Source: Anaerolineales bacterium (GTDB taxonomy: Bacteria; Chloroflexota; Anaerolineae; Aggregatilineales; J027). Taken from it: a DNA stretch of 64,000 bases. Within the stretch, counting starts at the first letter, position 1. The number at the start of each line of letters is the position of its first letter. Made by a program: the position numbers and the translations under genes. Positions 25,495 through 34,031 of the stretch are shown piece after piece. The notes under the pieces were generated by a model. It had not been told where the DNA came from. It did no database searches and saw nothing but the letters and a program-made list of their open reading frames with translations. The DNA lies in the NCBI GenBank assembly GCA_020634155.1, contig JACKCI010000002.1:1240001-1304000 (forward strand). Reading direction: 5' to 3'.

Positions 25495-26712
25495 ATGTTA
25501 ACGCAAATTACCATCACCGATATTGCGCCAGACGGACGTGGTATCGCTTTCATCAAGGGCAAGCCCATCTATATCCCCTATACCATTCCTGGCGAAACCC
25601 TAATGGCCCATGTCTTTGAGAATCGCGGCACGGGGGTCACCTTGCTTGAATCTTCAACGGATCGGGTGGAGCCGCGCTGTTCCCATTTTGGCTTGGGTAA
25701 ATGTGGTGGCTGTCAATGGCAGCACCTAAACCTTGATGCCCAAATCGCCCTTAAAACCGACCTTGTAGCGATGGCTTTCGAGCAAGAGGGCATCGCCAAT
25801 CCGCCCCTGCAATTTACCCTTGCTAGCCCTCAAGAATGGCACTATAGCAACACCGCTACCTTTATCCCTGCTGAAGGGGGCCTCGGCTTTATGGGTCAAG
25901 ATGGGGAGGGAGCTATTGCCATTGATGAATGCTCCGTCATCCATCCCGCCATCTTGCAGGTCATCAACGAACTCGATTTGACGATTGATACCTTGACCAG
26001 CCTCACTGTCCAAGTTAATGAACAGGGCGAGGCTATGCTTATCTTACAAACCAGTGATGATGAACCGCCCGAATTAGAGATTACGCTGCCTGTCTCGCTC
26101 AATTTTCTGTTGAGCCACCACGAACCCCTCAACCTCATTGGGCATACCCATAGCGTGCAGCGCATCCATAACCGCACCTTTCGCATCACAGCGGGCGTCG
26201 AAAATCGTTCCAATCTGGGCCAAGTCGCCCAAATGGTCGAGGTCGTGTTGCGTTATCTTGACCCCCAACCATCCCAGCGCATCCTCGATTTATATGGGGG
26301 TATTGGGCTTTTCTCGGCTTTTGTCGCACCTCATGTCGAGCATGTCACCTATGTCGATAGCTACCCGCCCGCCGCCACTGATGCCGAGGCCAACCTTGCC
26401 GACTTTGACAATATCGACATCCTAGAGGGGCGAGTTGAGCTTGTCCTCGAAGCGCTTGATGAACCCTTTGATACTATCATCGTTGACCCACCTGCCCGCG
26501 GCATGAATCACCAAGCCATTCTCAATTTGCGCCGCGTCAAAGCCTCCACCCTTGTGTATATCAGTCAGAATCCGACGACACTGGCCCGCGACGCCAAGGT
26601 CCTGATGGATGAACTCGGCTATCGCTTGGTCGAAGTCCAACCCCTTGACTTTGCGCCTCATCGTGTCGCCGTTGAATGTGTAGCCTTGTTTCACAAAAAG
26701 AAGCGAAAATAA
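25495..26712 (+). CDS. RlmD/TrmA-like SAM-dependent RNA methyltransferase without the catalytic Cys
   Basis: The order is a TRAM RNA-binding domain (about 2-55), a 4Fe-4S ligand set (C62, C70, C73, C146) and a Rossmann methyltransferase domain (LDLYGGIGLFS, 265-273; DPPARG, 331-336). All this fits the uracil-C5 RNA methyltransferases. Two key elements are changed. The nucleophile motif, normally SCNPxTLARD, reads SQNPTTLARD with Gln at 358. The FFQVN SAM/substrate loop reads VENRSN near 235-240. The C-terminal VAVECVAL with the general-base Glu (394) is kept. Normal m5U chemistry needs the Cys, so the activity is uncertain. The start is preceded by AGAGG. Confidence 0.85.
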   Translation: MLTQITITDIAPDGRGIAFIKGKPIYIPYTIPGETLMAHVFENRGTGVTLLESSTDRVEPRCSHFGLGKCGGCQWQHLNLDAQIALKTDLVAMAFEQEGIANPPLQFTLASPQEWHYSNTATFIPAEGGLGFMGQDGEGAIAIDECSVIHPAILQVINELDLTIDTLTSLTVQVNEQGEAMLILQTSDDEPPELEITLPVSLNFLLSHHEPLNLIGHTHSVQRIHNRTFRITAGVENRSNLGQVAQMVEVVLRYLDPQPSQRILDLYGGIGLFSAFVAPHVEHVTYVDSYPPAATDAEANLADFDNIDILEGRVELVLEALDEPFDTIIVDPPARGMNHQAILNLRRVKASTLVYISQNPTTLARDAKVLMDELGYRLVEVQPLDFAPHRVAVECVALFHKKKRK

Positions 26713-26715
26713 CTT

Positions 26716-27531
26716 ATGAATCTATCGGACATCTTGCAAGAAGCCGTTCCGATTGCCCAAGCAGCCGGGACTATTCTCCGTGACCATGCTACTCGTCCGC
26801 GCCATGCTGACCACAAGGCGGCGGTGGTCGATTTAGTAACCGAGGCTGACCGTGCCTCTGAAGCCTTTATCGTCCAGCGCTTGCAATCGACCTTTCCTCA
26901 ACATCAAATTGTGGGCGAGGAAGGCAGCAACTATCAGCCCACCGATGCTAACGGCTATCGTTGGTACATCGACCCCCTCGATGGTACTACCAACTTCGCG
27001 CATGGCCTTCCCCATTTCAGCATTAGCATGGCCCTAACCGATGCCGATGGTTGGCCCATCGTGGGTATTGTCTACGACCCGATGCGTGATGAGTGCTTTG
27101 CTGCGACCAAGGATGGGGGGGCCACTCTCAACGGTCAACCTGTGCATGTATCCTCAACCGAGCGTCTGGCGGGGTCGGTGGTAGCGAGTGGCTTTCCCTA
27201 TGACAAATGGACAGACTCCGAAAATAACGCTGCCCAATGGGGGCATTTTGTGGTGCGTTCCCAAGGGGTGCGGCGCATGGGGTCAGCAGCCCTCGATTTG
27301 GCTTATGTGGGGGCGGGGCGCTTTGATGGTTATTGGGAACAGAAATTGCAGCGCTGGGATGTGCTGGCGGGTATTATCATCGTTTTCGAATCAGGTGGTA
27401 CTGTGACTGACTACACAGGCGACCCATCGGGTATAACGGTTGTTCGCCCTCGCTTGGTTGCCAGTAACGGCCTTATCCATCCTGAAATGCTAGATGTGTT
27501 ACGATTGGGTGAAGCCGCCCCACGCCCCTAA
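26716..27531 (+). CDS. Inositol monophosphatase family protein
   Basis: Mg-dependent phosphatase of 271 residues. Metal ligands are visible as GEE (67-69), DPLDGTTNF (86-94, D86 and D89) and the C-terminal WD of QRWDVLAGIIIVFESGG (D near 215). Substrates could be inositol-1-phosphate, fructose-1,6-bisphosphate or related sugar phosphates; the sequence does not decide. It starts 3 bp after the methyltransferase gene and its stop overlaps the convergent LOG gene. Confidence 0.92.
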   Translation: MNLSDILQEAVPIAQAAGTILRDHATRPRHADHKAAVVDLVTEADRASEAFIVQRLQSTFPQHQIVGEEGSNYQPTDANGYRWYIDPLDGTTNFAHGLPHFSISMALTDADGWPIVGIVYDPMRDECFAATKDGGATLNGQPVHVSSTERLAGSVVASGFPYDKWTDSENNAAQWGHFVVRSQGVRRMGSAALDLAYVGAGRFDGYWEQKLQRWDVLAGIIIVFESGGTVTDYTGDPSGITVVRPRLVASNGLIHPEMLDVLRLGEAAPRP

Positions 27532-28079
27532 AGGCGATAAATGCTCATTAACGCATCAAGCACGCCTTGGGGGGTATCCGCCACCTTGAGTAAACTGTGG
27601 CTGGTATCAGGGATAAAGCCTTGTGCCAGTCCACGCTCTATCATTTCAAGCAGCGGGTCATAATAGCCATCAATATTGTAAATGGCGATGGGTTTGCCAT
27701 GCACCCCAATTTGCGCCCATGTCACAATCTCCATCAGTTCGTCAAAGGTGCCAAAGCCACCGGGCATGGCGATAAACGCATCAGCAAGGCTTGCCATTTT
27801 CGCCTTACGGGTGTGCATGTCTGCGGTCAGGTGCAACTCTGTCAGGCGGGTATGGGTGACCTCGCCCCACTTAAATGGTTCTGGAACAATACCCACCGCC
27901 TCACCACCTGCTGCTAAGACGGCATCGGCAACGGCACCCATCAAACCGTTACTGCCACCCCCATAGATCAGGCGTATATCATGCTCGGCAAGGATGCGCC
28001 CCATCTCCGTTGCTCCATCTAAATAAACCTGCGCCACCCCGTTTCGTGCGCCGCAATAAACACAAACTGATTTAATCAT
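27528..28079 (-). CDS. LOG family protein (cytokinin riboside 5'-monophosphate phosphoribohydrolase type)
   Basis: A 183-residue protein, typical for TIGR00730/LOG. The nucleotide-binding loop YGGGSNGLMG (39-48), the MHTRKAKM segment (88-95) and the signature PGGFGTFDELMEI (106-118) are all present. Such enzymes hydrolyse nucleoside 5'-monophosphates to base and ribose 5-phosphate. In non-plant bacteria the physiological substrate is usually AMP-like or unknown. Confidence 0.93.
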   Translation of the reverse strand: MIKSVCVYCGARNGVAQVYLDGATEMGRILAEHDIRLIYGGGSNGLMGAVADAVLAAGGEAVGIVPEPFKWGEVTHTRLTELHLTADMHTRKAKMASLADAFIAMPGGFGTFDELMEIVTWAQIGVHGKPIAIYNIDGYYDPLLEMIERGLAQGFIPDTSHSLLKVADTPQGVLDALMSIYRL

Positions 28080-28120
28080 TATTGCCTCCTCATATACGTT
28101 TGTATTCTAGCGGCTTTTGC

Positions 28121-28150
28121 TTGACAGTCCATATCTGCCTCCCCTATACT
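28121..28150 (+). promoter_or_regulatory. Near-consensus sigma70 promoter for the LysE-type exporter
   Basis: TTGACA (28121-28126), an 18-bp spacer and TATACT (28145-28150). Transcription should begin near 28157, leaving a leader of about 135 nt before the chosen ATG at 28292. It is the best promoter match in the window. Confidence 0.75.
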
Positions 28151-28158
28151 GCACGCCT

Positions 28159-28209
28159 ATGAACACCTTCGCATTACAGCACCCCTTTTATCCGCAAAAT
28201 TCCAGCTAA
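28159..28209 (+). other. 16-codon open frame in the exporter leader
   Basis: ATG at the predicted transcription start begins a 16-residue frame (MNTFALQHPFYPQNSS) ending at TAA 28207-28209. It has no ribosome-binding site, so if used it would be leaderless. CCAGC/GCTGG at its end can form a short hairpin. It could be a regulatory leader peptide or chance. Confidence 0.25.
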
Positions 28210-28291
28210 AATGGCTGGGACTATCTTTGCATCTCCTCACTTGTTGCCATTTATTTGGATGCACAAAACTACCACTAGGGAGGGTTGGGGT

Positions 28292-28891
28292 ATGTGGGTT
28301 TTGCTAAAGGGTCTTATTTTAGGGTTTTCGATTGCTGCTCCGGTAGGGCCAATCGGGGTGCTGTGTATTCGGCGCACCTTGGCCTATGGGCGCTGGCATG
28401 GCCTTGTATCGGGGCTTGGCGCAGCGACGGCTGACTTTCTGTATGGCTGTGTAGCGGCTTTTGGTCTGACTATCGTCTCTGATTTCTTGCTAGATTACGC
28501 CTCATGGATTCGCCTACTGGGTGGGCTATTCCTTATCTATCTGGGAATAACCACCTTGCGCTCCAAACCGTCTGAACAAGCAGCCGATGCCCAAGAAAGC
28601 ACCAGTCTATTAGGGGCTTATGCCTCTACCTTGGTTTTGACCCTTACTAACCCTGTTACCATCTTAGCTTTTACCGCCATTTTCGCCGGACTAGGTCTTG
28701 TCGGGAGCAGCCAAAGTTCAGCAGGAGTATTGGTTACAGGTGTCTTTATCGGCTCGGCGGTATGGTGGCTATTGCTTAGTGCAATGGTAAGCTTATTTCG
28801 ACATCGGTTCACACCACGTTGGTTGCAGTGGGTCAACTGGCTATCAGGTGGGGTGATTTTGCTGTTCGGGGTGGTTCAACTCATTCCCTAA
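28292..28891 (+). CDS. LysE/RhtB family amino-acid exporter
   Basis: I choose the ATG at 28292 because a GGGAGGG element precedes it and the family normally begins right before this helix; an in-frame ATG lies at 28211. The protein has 199 residues and about six helices. The family N-terminal signature KGLILGFSIAAPVGPIGV is clear, and SGLGAATADFLYG follows at the end of helix 2. Members export amino acids or similar small metabolites by proton antiport. No divergent LysR-type regulator gene is adjacent. Confidence 0.88.
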   Translation: MWVLLKGLILGFSIAAPVGPIGVLCIRRTLAYGRWHGLVSGLGAATADFLYGCVAAFGLTIVSDFLLDYASWIRLLGGLFLIYLGITTLRSKPSEQAADAQESTSLLGAYASTLVLTLTNPVTILAFTAIFAGLGLVGSSQSSAGVLVTGVFIGSAVWWLLLSAMVSLFRHRFTPRWLQWVNWLSGGVILLFGVVQLIP

Positions 28892-28949
28892 AATTTTTAT
28901 GAATTTTGTATACTTAGAGTAGGTTGTTGTAAAAAAGAGGCAGCATACA

Positions 28950-31520
28950 ATGAAAGCACGCACACGTAAATCATCTATCTTAATCGTCGGGGATGACGTG
29001 CATCTGGTAACCTTGCTCCAAAATATTTTGGCTGGAGCAGGTTATGACCTCCATCATGCCAAGGCCATTGATGAAGTGGGGACTATTGCTGAACAGAACT
29101 ATTTCGATTTGGCTTTGGTCGATTTGCGCGTATGGAACCATGATGAGCAGATTGTCCTTGAGAAACTGCGCGAAACAATTGCCTTTGGTGCCTTTCCATG
29201 GATTGCGCTTATAGATGCTGATTTCACCCCCAAAGGTACGGGTGGCGCGGCTGGTTTTGTTCATTTACCAGTAAAAACCAACGAGTTATTGACCTCGGTT
29301 GCGGAAACTCTCTCGCGGCTCCAAGGCTCACGGCTGACCCTTGACCAACCCCCCCCTGATACCGAGTACATTCGCTCTGATGATGTGCGCCAACTCTTGG
29401 CCCGTAACCTGCTGGAACAAAAAACCCTCTCCGATATTGGGCGCACCCTAAACATTACCCTCGATATTAACGAGGTGCTTTCCAAAGTGGTAGATGCCGC
29501 AATGGTGCTAACTCGCGCCGAGGAGTCATTGTTGCTGCTGCCAGATGATGACGATCAGACCCTTTATGTGCAGGCGGAGAAAGGTCTTGATAGTGAAACA
29601 GTCCGCCATTTTCGGATTCGCACCAAAGACTCCCTTGCGGGCAAAGTATACAAAACGGGTGAACCCCTATTGATTGCTCATGCTGGTTGGCTGAAAATCA
29701 AGACAGCCTACTATGTGCAATCCCTTCTTTATGTACCACTCAAGATACAAGAGGATGTCATCGGGGTCTTGGGCGTCAACAACCGTACCACTGACCGCAC
29801 CTTTACTGAACATGACCAAACTCTCCTAGAAGACTTGGCTTCTCATGCCGCGATTGCCATTGAGAATGCTCGCCTTTATAGTGAAATGGTCAATCGCTCT
29901 AAGGAACTCTCGACCCTATTTCGAGTTAACGAGGTCGTCAATTCTACTTTGGCCTTAGATGAGGTCTTGCGCTTAATTGCCGAGCAGATGACCCAAGCTC
30001 TTAATGTCGATTGGTGCGAGATTGCTCTTTTTGATGAAGATAATCACTATCTCAATGTCCTAGCGAGCTATCGCCAAGTCTTTTGGGCTTATGCCTTACG
30101 TCCGCGTCGTGATAGTGATCTCGACTTCGATACCGTTATCCTGACGGGACAACCCCTTCGCACAGTAGGCAAGAGCCTCTATTACCCCAGTGACGCATGG
30201 CTATTGCCCTTGCTAGAGGATAGTGTGCTGGAGTTGCGATACCTAGAAGGTGCGCCACGAACAGTGCCAACCCTATACGATTTAAGTGAATTGCGAACAG
30301 CCCTTGCCAACGCCGATGTTGAGATGAGGTTTCGCGTCAAGCGTCTTGTCCAACGCATAATCCGCGAAAGTGGAGCCGATATTGCCCATGTCTGGCAACG
30401 TCAAGAACAAGGCTGGTCACAAAAAGTCAATATCGGCTGCGGGATATGGCTCAAAGACCCCATGCCGATTCTCCCCCCTGACTTATTTCCTGAACTCCAC
30501 CAATTGCGTCATATCTTTACCCCTTATCTTGTTACCTCCCAAGAAGACCCCTCACGCTTGATTGAGCGATTCAGCGCTCGGTCTGTCTTAGCTTTACCGC
30601 TGATTATCTCCGGTAGCCCGCTGGGGGTGGTCGTTTTGGCAGATACGCTGCATCTCCACCAATTCAATGAACGCGAGATTGCCCTTGCCCAAGGCTTGGT
30701 CTTGCAAGCTGGCAATGCTCTACAAAACGCCCGCCTTTTTCACGATTTACAACTGAGCCTCAATGAACTCCGCCGAACCCAAATTAAGCTGGTCCAGTCA
30801 GCTCGGATGTCCGCTATTGGCGAATTGGCGGCGGCCATCGCCCACCAAATCAATAACCCGCTGACCACCATCCTTGGGGATACCGAACTCCTTTTAACCG
30901 ACCATCAAGAGGGAGACCGTGATTGGGAATCTTTACAAGCCATTTACCGTGCGGGGCGTCGGGCCTATGAGGTCGTGCATCGGCTTTTGGGCATGGCCTA
31001 CCAAGTAACAGATGACGATGTACCTGACCTAATGGATGTAAACACCACTATCAACAACACGTTAACCCTTGTTGGGGCGCATATCCGCCACCATATGATT
31101 GATTTACAAATCAACTTAGCCGAGCAGTTACCGCCAGCCTATGGCCTGCGTGGTCAATTGGAAGATGTTTGGTTAAACTTATTGCTCAATGCACGTGATG
31201 CCGTCAAAGACCAACCCGATCCAGCCATTGGCATTGAGTCCTATTTACAAGATGACAAGGTGATGGTGGTTGTTTGGGACAACGGCCCCGGCATAACACC
31301 GGATAACCAAGAACGTGTTTTTGAAGCATTTTTTACAACCAAATCGCGGGGCGAAGGTACCGGGCTTGGTTTACATATCTGTCGCCAAATTGTGGATAAA
31401 TGCGGCGGACTGATTACAATACAAACAAATGAACCACGCGGGACACAGATGATCGTGTCGCTTCAAGTAGACAGGAATGAGGCCCATGAGCGACGAGATT
31501 CATATATTGGTGGTGGATGA
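28950..31520 (+). CDS. Soluble hybrid sensor histidine kinase (REC-GAF-GAF-HisKA-HATPase)
   Basis: An 856-residue protein without membrane helices. An N-terminal receiver domain (10-122) keeps the acidic pair D15/D16, phospho-acceptor D58 and Lys109. A first GAF domain lies at about 165-310, and a second extended GAF-like region at about 325-595 appears split by an insertion around 420-500. HisKA has the phospho-acceptor H632 in AIAHQINNPLT. The ATPase has LNLLLNARDA, DNGPGI and GTGLGLHICRQI boxes. It therefore senses a cytoplasmic signal. Its end overlaps the response-regulator gene by 35 bp, so the two are a cognate pair. Confidence 0.92.
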   Translation: MKARTRKSSILIVGDDVHLVTLLQNILAGAGYDLHHAKAIDEVGTIAEQNYFDLALVDLRVWNHDEQIVLEKLRETIAFGAFPWIALIDADFTPKGTGGAAGFVHLPVKTNELLTSVAETLSRLQGSRLTLDQPPPDTEYIRSDDVRQLLARNLLEQKTLSDIGRTLNITLDINEVLSKVVDAAMVLTRAEESLLLLPDDDDQTLYVQAEKGLDSETVRHFRIRTKDSLAGKVYKTGEPLLIAHAGWLKIKTAYYVQSLLYVPLKIQEDVIGVLGVNNRTTDRTFTEHDQTLLEDLASHAAIAIENARLYSEMVNRSKELSTLFRVNEVVNSTLALDEVLRLIAEQMTQALNVDWCEIALFDEDNHYLNVLASYRQVFWAYALRPRRDSDLDFDTVILTGQPLRTVGKSLYYPSDAWLLPLLEDSVLELRYLEGAPRTVPTLYDLSELRTALANADVEMRFRVKRLVQRIIRESGADIAHVWQRQEQGWSQKVNIGCGIWLKDPMPILPPDLFPELHQLRHIFTPYLVTSQEDPSRLIERFSARSVLALPLIISGSPLGVVVLADTLHLHQFNEREIALAQGLVLQAGNALQNARLFHDLQLSLNELRRTQIKLVQSARMSAIGELAAAIAHQINNPLTTILGDTELLLTDHQEGDRDWESLQAIYRAGRRAYEVVHRLLGMAYQVTDDDVPDLMDVNTTINNTLTLVGAHIRHHMIDLQINLAEQLPPAYGLRGQLEDVWLNLLLNARDAVKDQPDPAIGIESYLQDDKVMVVVWDNGPGITPDNQERVFEAFFTTKSRGEGTGLGLHICRQIVDKCGGLITIQTNEPRGTQMIVSLQVDRNEAHERRDSYIGGG

Positions 31521-32199
31521 TGAGCCAGATGTGCTAGGTACCCTAAGCCGTGCCTTGATGCGTCAGGGCTATGCAGTTGGTACCGCTTCTTCAGGGGATG
31601 AGGCTCTCCGTTTTCTTAAGCAGCAAGTCCCCGATCTCATTGTACTAGATGTGATTATGCCGGGGCTGAACGGCTTTGAGGTTTGTAGCCTCATCCGCAG
31701 CAATCCCACTTATGACTTTGTGCCGATTTTGTTCCTAACTGCACGGGGGCATAGCGAAGATGTGGTGAAGGGCTTAGATGCAGGCGGCGATGATTATGTG
31801 ACCAAGCCCTTTGAATTGATTGAGTTGCAGGCTCGAATCCGTGCCCTGTTACGCCGTGCCGAGCGTGATGTACTACGGGCAAGCTCTACCCTAGAAGTAG
31901 GGCGTTTGCGGCTTGATGCTGAAACTTGCCAAGTGCTAGATCTGTCTACGGGTGTCAACATCCAGCTAACCCTGACAGAAAACCGCCTCTTGCGCTATTT
32001 CATGGAACACTCCAACCAAGCCCTTTCTCCCTTTCACTTATTAGAGGCCGTCTGGAGCTATCCTCAAAATAGCGGTGACCCCGATTTGGTGCGTGCCCAT
32101 ATCCGCAACCTCCGTACCAAGCTCTCTCAATTAGATGCCCAATTCAATTTTCTGAAGACTATTCACGGGGTGGGGTATATGTTCAATGAGGAGAGCTAA
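31486..32199 (+). CDS. OmpR/PhoB-family response regulator, canonical receiver
   Basis: The receiver domain has DDE at 11-13, phospho-acceptor D55 (VLDVIMPG) and K107 (VTKPFE), so it can be phosphorylated. A winged-helix DNA-binding domain follows (about 130-235, ending FLKTIHGVGYMF). I prefer the ATG at 31486 over the one at 31477, because the AGGA before it is then at usable spacing; the domain begins right after it. It probably receives phosphate from the kinase encoded just upstream. Confidence 0.93.
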   Translation: MSDEIHILVVDDEPDVLGTLSRALMRQGYAVGTASSGDEALRFLKQQVPDLIVLDVIMPGLNGFEVCSLIRSNPTYDFVPILFLTARGHSEDVVKGLDAGGDDYVTKPFELIELQARIRALLRRAERDVLRASSTLEVGRLRLDAETCQVLDLSTGVNIQLTLTENRLLRYFMEHSNQALSPFHLLEAVWSYPQNSGDPDLVRAHIRNLRTKLSQLDAQFNFLKTIHGVGYMFNEES

Positions 32200-32203
32200 A
32201 AAA

Positions 32204-32247
32204 TTCACAGAAAATTCATGAGTTCTTCACTGGATACTTGATACAAT
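32204..32247 (+). promoter_or_regulatory. Three 11-bp-spaced TTCAC/TTCAT repeats plus extended -10 box
   Basis: TTCACA (32204), TTCATG (32215) and TTCACT (32226) are exactly 11 bp apart, one DNA turn. This is the geometry of PhoB/PhoP-type operators bound head to tail by OmpR-family regulators. An extended -10, TGATACAAT (32239-32247), follows, with the last repeat close to where a -35 box would sit. This suggests activator-dependent transcription of the next gene. Confidence 0.6.
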
Positions 32248-32284
32248 AGCAAGAATAGAGGCAATGGATGGGGAATTAAAAGTA

Positions 32285-32980
32285 ATGACGGCCCACATTT
32301 TTGTTGTGGTATCAAATCCTACAACCTTACACAAAATTCAGGAAAGCTTGTGTCAGTCGCATTACAAAGTCTCAGCTATGCTTGATACTGAGGATATACT
32401 AGCTTCTGTCCGCCTCGATCCACCGGATTTGGTCATCGTTAGCCTTGAACTACCTCATATCAATAGCCTGATGCTGATTAACGATATTCGCCGTTTGCCC
32501 CATCTTACCAATGTTCCTGTCTTATCATTGACACATGATTCCCGATCAGTGGTCTCTGCCCTTGATATGGGTGCTGATGATGTCGTGGTGGAGCCGTTTG
32601 TAACTACTGAGCTACTGGCACGGGTACGGGTCTTATTGCGCTACGTAGAGCGCTTACAAATGAATCCATATCAAATCACGCTAAACCTCACCCAACGCCG
32701 TGCTTGGCTCAACGATACTGAAGTTGACCTTACACCAGTTGAATACGATTTATTGGTCTATCTCGCGGAAGAACCTGACTGCTACCGTGCCCCGCATGAT
32801 TTACTCCACGCCGTTTGGCAATACCCCAAGGGCACAGGTGACGCAGCGTTAGTCCGCAACCATATCCATAACTTACGCTCTAAGCTAGAAATAAGTCCAG
32901 AACACCCTCAAATCATTATTTCCTCACATGGACGTGGCTACCGACTCCAAGCCAAAATCCGTCATGCGTTACCCGCTTAA
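32285..32980 (+). CDS. OmpR-family regulator with degenerate (non-phosphorylatable) receiver
   Basis: The fold pattern and length are those of a PhoB-like regulator. However, the receiver has Ser-Asn (10-11) instead of the acidic pair, S53 (VIVSLELP) instead of the phospho-acceptor Asp, and E103 (VVEPF) instead of the conserved Lys. Phosphorylation as in its neighbour is therefore not possible. The DNA-binding domain is intact (about 125-225, ending IIISSHGRGYRLQ). I choose the ATG at 32285, which starts directly at the domain; another ATG is at 32264. It lies just before the TadE/TadG genes and may control them. Confidence 0.88.
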   Translation: MTAHIFVVVSNPTTLHKIQESLCQSHYKVSAMLDTEDILASVRLDPPDLVIVSLELPHINSLMLINDIRRLPHLTNVPVLSLTHDSRSVVSALDMGADDVVVEPFVTTELLARVRVLLRYVERLQMNPYQITLNLTQRRAWLNDTEVDLTPVEYDLLVYLAEEPDCYRAPHDLLHAVWQYPKGTGDAALVRNHIHNLRSKLEISPEHPQIIISSHGRGYRLQAKIRHALPA

Positions 32981-32990
32981 GGGCGGTTTA

Positions 32991-33053
32991 TGACAATTCT
33001 TTCACAAGTTCTCACAATTGAGAACACGCGGAACTTCTCTCGTGTGGTATCAT
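32991..33053 (+). promoter_or_regulatory. Direct repeats, palindrome and -10 box before the tad-like genes
   Basis: Three 10-bp units with a shared ACAA core start at 32991, 33001 and 33011. They run into an 18-bp palindrome at 33008-33025 (GTTCTCA, 4-base spacer, TGAGAAC). A possible -10, TATCAT, is at 33048-33053 and no -35 box is recognisable. This fits a promoter under regulator control; direct evidence is lacking. Confidence 0.4.
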
Positions 33054-33096
33054 TTCAACAGAAGTGGTAGACCACAATGGTCTTGAGGTTAACAAT

Positions 33097-34023
33097 ATGA
33101 AAAGTGCTTATCAAGCCATTATGCGTGTTTTAGACCGACCACCCAAGGCAGTACGGGGCCAGAGTCTGGTTGAATTGACCATGACGATGCCTATTCTGCT
33201 CATTATGCTTTTGGGTTTGGTCGAAGTGGGGTGGTTAGCCAATAACTACCTAATTTTGATAGATGTCAGTCGTGAGGCTGGTCGTTATGGTTCAGTACGT
33301 GACCCCAATATCAACTGGATCGTAGGTGATGAACTGAACTATGAGCGTAAGGACTGTGACTCCGAAGTGGGTACCTTTAACAAGGTAGACACAACGGTTT
33401 ATGACTACTATCCCGGCCCAACCTTGCCTGACTTGTACTATGGTAATGAAGGCTTGTTGGACTATTACGATGGTGTAGCCTGCGCGGTTCTCGCCAATAT
33501 GGCACCCCTTGAATTCAACGATGATACAGATGATGTGGTTGTTTCTGTACTTTCTTATGTTGTTGTGGATCAGGGTGGTGGCCCACGTGCGGTAATTACG
33601 GGGCGTTTCCCCCCACGCACGAATGAATGTGCAGACGATGGGCGTGACCCCTTTGCACCCCCATTTTTGCCAGCGGGTGAACGTGACTCGATTGGCTATG
33701 ATGATGGCGTAGAAGGCCGCCGAGGGTATTTCTTCCGTGGTAATTATGTGGATGCCAATGGCTGTCGCGGTTCTGATTTCAGCCTTCCTGAGATTGAAAA
33801 TATCATCAACCGCACCATGTTAGATGATACGGGCGGGGTTATTACCAACACTGAGGCCGAGTCCATTCCTAATAACGCAGTTGTGATTGTTGAGATCCAT
33901 TGGGAACATCAACAATTGCTCAACCTGCCGTTCTTTACGTGGATTGGTAATCCCATTCCGCTAAATGTCTGGACGATTTTCCCTGCCTCCGCCGCCGAGC
34001 CAACCGCAACCCCACGTCCATGA
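33097..34023 (+). CDS. TadE-like surface/pilus assembly protein
   Basis: Start at 33097 (MKSAYQ), preceded by GAGG at 33085; an in-frame start at 33064 lacks this. The TadE-type N-terminus is GQSLVELTMTMPILLIMLLG (about 26-45), a type IV-pilin-like processing and membrane segment with the Glu expected after it. An extracytoplasmic part of about 260 residues follows. Family members are minor pseudopilins of Tad pili. The rest of the Tad machinery (CpaA, CpaB, RcpA, TadA, TadB, TadC) is not in the window. Confidence 0.82.
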   Translation: MKSAYQAIMRVLDRPPKAVRGQSLVELTMTMPILLIMLLGLVEVGWLANNYLILIDVSREAGRYGSVRDPNINWIVGDELNYERKDCDSEVGTFNKVDTTVYDYYPGPTLPDLYYGNEGLLDYYDGVACAVLANMAPLEFNDDTDDVVVSVLSYVVVDQGGGPRAVITGRFPPRTNECADDGRDPFAPPFLPAGERDSIGYDDGVEGRRGYFFRGNYVDANGCRGSDFSLPEIENIINRTMLDDTGGVITNTEAESIPNNAVVIVEIHWEHQQLLNLPFFTWIGNPIPLNVWTIFPASAAEPTATPRP

Positions 34024-34031
34024 GAGAATGA

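Noticed and set aside
33064..33096. A longer N-terminus for the first TadE-like protein
   Set aside because: The ATG at 33097 has GAGG at good spacing and the pseudopilin-like segment follows; the earlier ATG has no ribosome-binding site.
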